Assembly: GCF_022581195.2 (NCBI RefSeq) | Contig: NC_061469.1 | Span: 12,084,501 to 12,148,500 of the forward strand | Source of the DNA: Helicoverpa zea | Taxonomy: Eukaryota > Arthropoda > Insecta > Lepidoptera > Noctuidae | Direction: 5' to 3' | DNA length: 64,000 nucleotides | Shown here: positions 61,341 through 64,000 of the stretch, piece by piece | Layout of the letters: every line of letters starts with the position of its first letter | Position numbering within the stretch: the stretch's first letter is position 1 | Program-made: the position numbers and the translations under genes | Notes under the pieces: model-generated | What the model saw: the letters and a program-made list of their open reading frames with translations, nothing else | Database searches by the model: none | What the model was told of the DNA's origin: nothing

Positions 61341-61740
61341 TCAATATGGCGGCCTCCACAAGATGGTGGACTGGCTGTTTGGAATCCACCCCCATGATAT
61401 GGGTATCAAATGAAAGGGTTTGCTGCCAGGAATACGAAAAAATTAGTCACGTGACTTAATTCCAATATGGCAGACGTCCAAGATGGCGGACGGGCTATTC
61501 AAAATGCACCCCCATGATATGGGTATCAAATGAAACGGTTTGCTGTCTAGAATACGAAAATAATAGTCACGTAACCAAAATCCAACATGGCGGTCATGCA
61601 AGATGACGGATTAACTATTCAAAATGAACCCCCATCATATAGGTATCGCATTAAAGGGTTTGCTGCCAGGAATACGAAAAAAATAGTCAGGTGACTGAAA
61701 TCCAATATGGCGGACGTCCAAGATGGCGGACGGGCTATTA
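61341..61740 (+). repeat. 120-bp tandem repeat, about 3.3 units
   Basis: The phrase CCAATATGGC or its variants starts at 61342, 61462, 61582 and 61702, an exact 120-bp period. Each unit has up to two ATGGCGG-type cores and an AATACGAAAA..AATAGTCACGTG-like segment. Units differ by scattered substitutions. Confidence 0.85.
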
Positions 61741-61787
61741 AAAACAAGCTATTATAAATAATCCAAACTAAAAAGTAGAAAATAAAT

Positions 61788-62132
61788 AATAGTTTAAAAA
61801 AACTTAAAAACACGCTGTTTATAGAAAACCGAACTAAATAATAGAAAATAAATTTCAATGAATATAAATTAATAATAGTGTGAATAAAAAAAAATATTTT
61901 ATGTAAAAAAAAGCGTGGGGTTTTTAAGATATTATCGAAAATGATAATCACTCTACTCATATCTGTCAATAAAATATTTATAACTATTGACACCATGCAC
62001 CCCCCGCTTTTTTTTACATAAAATATTTTTTTTTATTCACACTATTATTAATTTATATTCATTGAAATTTATTTTCTATTTTTTAGTTCGGTTTTCTATA
62101 AAAAGCGTGTTTTTTAGTTTTTTTAATTATAG
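61788..62132. repeat. Inverted repeat, about 133-bp arms, 79-bp spacer
   Basis: The left arm (about 61788-61920) includes ATAGAAAACCGAACTAAATA and ATTCA-type sequence up to GTAAAAAAAAGCGTGGGG. The right arm (about 62000-62132) is the near reverse complement, running from CCCCCGCTTTTTTTTACATA to CGTGTTTTTTAGTTTTTTT. A few mismatches and indels are visible. Confidence 0.8.
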
Positions 62133-62194
62133 TTATACTGTTACAAAGTAGGTAATCAGGTTTTGTGGTTCTGGTCATAAAATAATCCAGTAAC

Positions 62195-62289
62195 TGTGAC
62201 AAATACCTTTTTTTTTTTTTGGTATGGCATCTCGCAGTTCAGCCTAGGAGGCCGTGTACTGCTTAACCGGACTTTTGTGACAAATACCT
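62195..62289 (-). mobile_element. Tiny poly(A) retroposon with 14-bp target duplication
   Basis: TGTGACAAATACCT occurs at 62195-62208 and again at 62276-62289. The 67-bp insert between them starts with a T run. On the minus strand it reads AAAGTCCGGTTAAGCAGTAC, then GGCCTCCTAGGCTGAACTGC, then GAGATGCCATACC and poly(A). This is a 5'-truncated SINE or a retroposed small RNA. Confidence 0.8.
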
Positions 62290-63645
62290 AAGGGTCACCC
62301 CAATAAAAACTGAGATGATGTGATGCGTGTCGCGGCGTGTGGCGTGTTTGCGCGACGCAAACTCGGCGCGGCAACACGCGACATCGTGCGACGTGACGCG
62401 CCGCGCGCCGCACTGCATCACAATGAGCCTCCCTACTAAACTGTTTATATACTAGCTACTGATTTTTACATAAGTTTTGCTTATTTCAACTGTTCCTACA
62501 TTCTTAGATCTTCAAATATACATGTACTCCACAAAACTTACTTAATAGGTACTGCAATTTTGGAGTACACACTCAACCTAACGCAGCTTTATGACTGCTC
62601 CACATTTATAGTAGCAATTACAAAATGTTGGCCATACATCGCAGTGTCACATTGACAAGTACGGCTCGTGTTCAACATCAGATTTATAGTATTTTCGCTA
62701 AGAACTCATCCGAAGTTCGCGAGACGCTCGTGCCTTCAAAAACAGCAGCAGTAGAATTCCAAAATAAAGACATAAAGTACCTACATGGAGGACATCACAC
62801 ACTGCAGTACATCTTGTCGTAACTAAGTTGTTCTACTTGGTGATTCCGCACGCATCCGCGAGGCGGCGCGGCCCGACAATCAGACTCGCGCGCCTTTTAT
62901 TTCTTGTATTCATTACTTGCGCCGCTCCGAGCCGAAGCTCTCCGACTACATGGCCGCATTCAATACAAAAGAAATGTTTCAGTTGGCTGCAGCGGCATTG
63001 TGCTAACATTCAATGAGATTGTTCAGAGCACACTGTTTATTATGTATCGATAGCACTCGCGCAGTGGTCGCCACTCACACAAGTTCCGCCTCGGAGCCGC
63101 TCCACTCGCCACTTACAGCATTATGTTTACATTTTATTTCATACAATCTCACTGACGATAAAATTACTAAAGATTTCCTGGAAACACATGTTGAAAGAGA
63201 ATTCATTATAACTTTAACTGAATCAGTAATTGTAACAGCTATAAAGAGAACAGTAATTCTCGGCAAGTAAATATTCACGGAAGTTTCAGCTCCTACAGGC
63301 CCCCACTAGAGGAACGGATAACTCGGACAATCCAGCCAAGGTTGCAAGCAGTGGATGTGGGTTGCTGAAAACTGAACAACTACAAATTCTTCACGTTTGC
63401 TTGATAACCTTACAATTACACAAACTGACATAGAATAGTATTAACCATCACGACTGAGTGGAGGGTGTTCAATCCCAGGAGCTTGTAGTCAGTTAAACAA
63501 ACATGTTCATTGATTCATTGACAAATTATAACTACTTAATGCATTCGATGTATCCTCGGGAGCTAACTCAGTGGGTCGCGGCGAGCGCTCGTTATTAATG
63601 AGCCACAAGTCGAGGCTTTTTATTACCCGTACCTACTTCTTAATA
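62290..63645. other. No gene recognised
   Basis: Contains a CpG-rich patch (62320-62415) with repeated GCGACG/GCGCC text and a run of small random frames. Confidence 0.5.
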
Positions 63646-63714
63646 CCGCACCGCACCGCACCGCGCCGCACCGCACCGCACCGCACCGCACCGTGCCGCA
63701 CCGCACCGCACCGC
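63646..63714. repeat. CCGCA pentanucleotide microsatellite
   Basis: About 14 units of CCGCA with a few variants (CCGCG, CCGTG). Confidence 0.95.
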
Positions 63715-64000
63715 GGGATTTATGTAGAGTGAGTAGTTGTGCGTTTGTTTATTTTGAGCGGCGGCGGTACGCGACCGGCGAGGGTTAAGTGATTCAGATA
63801 CCGCAGTTATTTGTGCTGCCCGACGATTTCTCTGTTGAGAGTTTTACACATTTTTTGTGAAACTACTTCCTTTCTGTGCATACAAAGCGAGTAGGTACTT
63901 AATTGTTTCTTGTTTTGTGTTGGCTCCTTAAAACTAACAGTTTTAACTTCAACTACGAAGGCGTTTATTACAAATTCGTATTTTAGAGCTCAACAAAGAT
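63715..64000. other. No gene recognised
   Basis: Short tail of the window without a visible gene. Confidence 0.4.

Larger units (their letters stand above)
61230..62140. mobile_element. Composite repeat: 120-bp tandem units plus inverted repeat
   Basis: Part one resembles a common lepidopteran repeat whose units carry 'AAGATGGCGGA' and 'CCCCCATGATATGGGTATCA'. Part two is a large AT-rich inverted repeat. The two abut near 61740-61788. The presence of both in one unit suggests a non-autonomous DNA element or the end of a larger one. No coding capacity is seen and outer borders are approximate. Confidence 0.55.

Noticed and set aside
61341..61740. CRISPR-like array
   Set aside because: The units are contiguous 120-bp tandem copies without unique spacers, in an animal-type genome.

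Overview
The window looks like nuclear DNA of an insect, most probably a moth or butterfly. The evidence is the AT-rich intergenic sequence with short GC-rich islands and several repeats that look lepidopteran: a tRNA-derived SINE whose 3' part ends in a GCAGTGGGAC-type tail, an RTE-type LINE 3' end finishing in GATGAT repeats, 'CCCCCGAC' repeats, and 120-bp repeats carrying AAGATGGCGG. I recognised these families from memory and ran no database search. I found no convincing host protein-coding gene, tRNA gene or rRNA gene. Most short ORFs look like chance. The window therefore reads as intergenic or long-intron DNA, with mobile elements supplying nearly all recognisable coding sequence.

Layout. 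1-15737 is mostly unannotated DNA, with a degenerate repeat (2076-2262), a CRE- and homeodomain-site-rich segment (10080-10395), a GC-rich hairpin (10881-10987), a dispersed repeat (11710-12290) and a fold-back element with 153-bp arms (12478-12838). 15738-17996 is a 5'-truncated LINE with an open 591-codon reverse transcriptase ORF. 26014-26372 is a minus-strand SINE. 30047-30960 holds two repeat segments around a coding-like block broken by one stop. 37471-38150 is the 3' piece of another LINE. 42873-49120 is a near-complete Ty3/gypsy-type LTR retrotransposon on the minus strand. 52652-52948 is a SINE with a 10-bp target duplication. 53330-53695 is an RTE remnant interrupted by a second short retroposon. 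61230-62140 is a composite of 120-bp tandem repeats followed by a 133-bp-arm inverted repeat. 62209-62275 is a tiny poly(A) retroposon with a 14-bp target duplication.

The LTR retrotransposon is the most informative object. Its two 218-bp LTRs are identical and flanked by AGAC duplications, so the insertion is recent. In transcription order it has a 5' LTR, a primer-binding site, a leader with 22-bp repeats, an 88-codon ORF, gag, pol (protease, reverse transcriptase, RNase H, integrase), a G-rich polypurine tract and a 3' LTR, with no room for env after pol. Three features stand out. The 88-aa leader ORF has an N-myristoylation-type start, one membrane segment and a basic tail. The RT core carries an in-frame 20-residue module twice, in copies only about 62% identical at the DNA level, which suggests template switching from a divergent relative. 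The likely gag start is followed by an in-frame UGA. Pol overlaps the end of gag by 17 nt in the +1 frame at a T7 run.

Independently of the repeats, the 8-mer TGACGTCA occurs 16 times where about one is expected by chance, and half of these are the 10-mer GTGACGTCAC. This enrichment of CRE/ATF-type sites is the main non-transposon signal.
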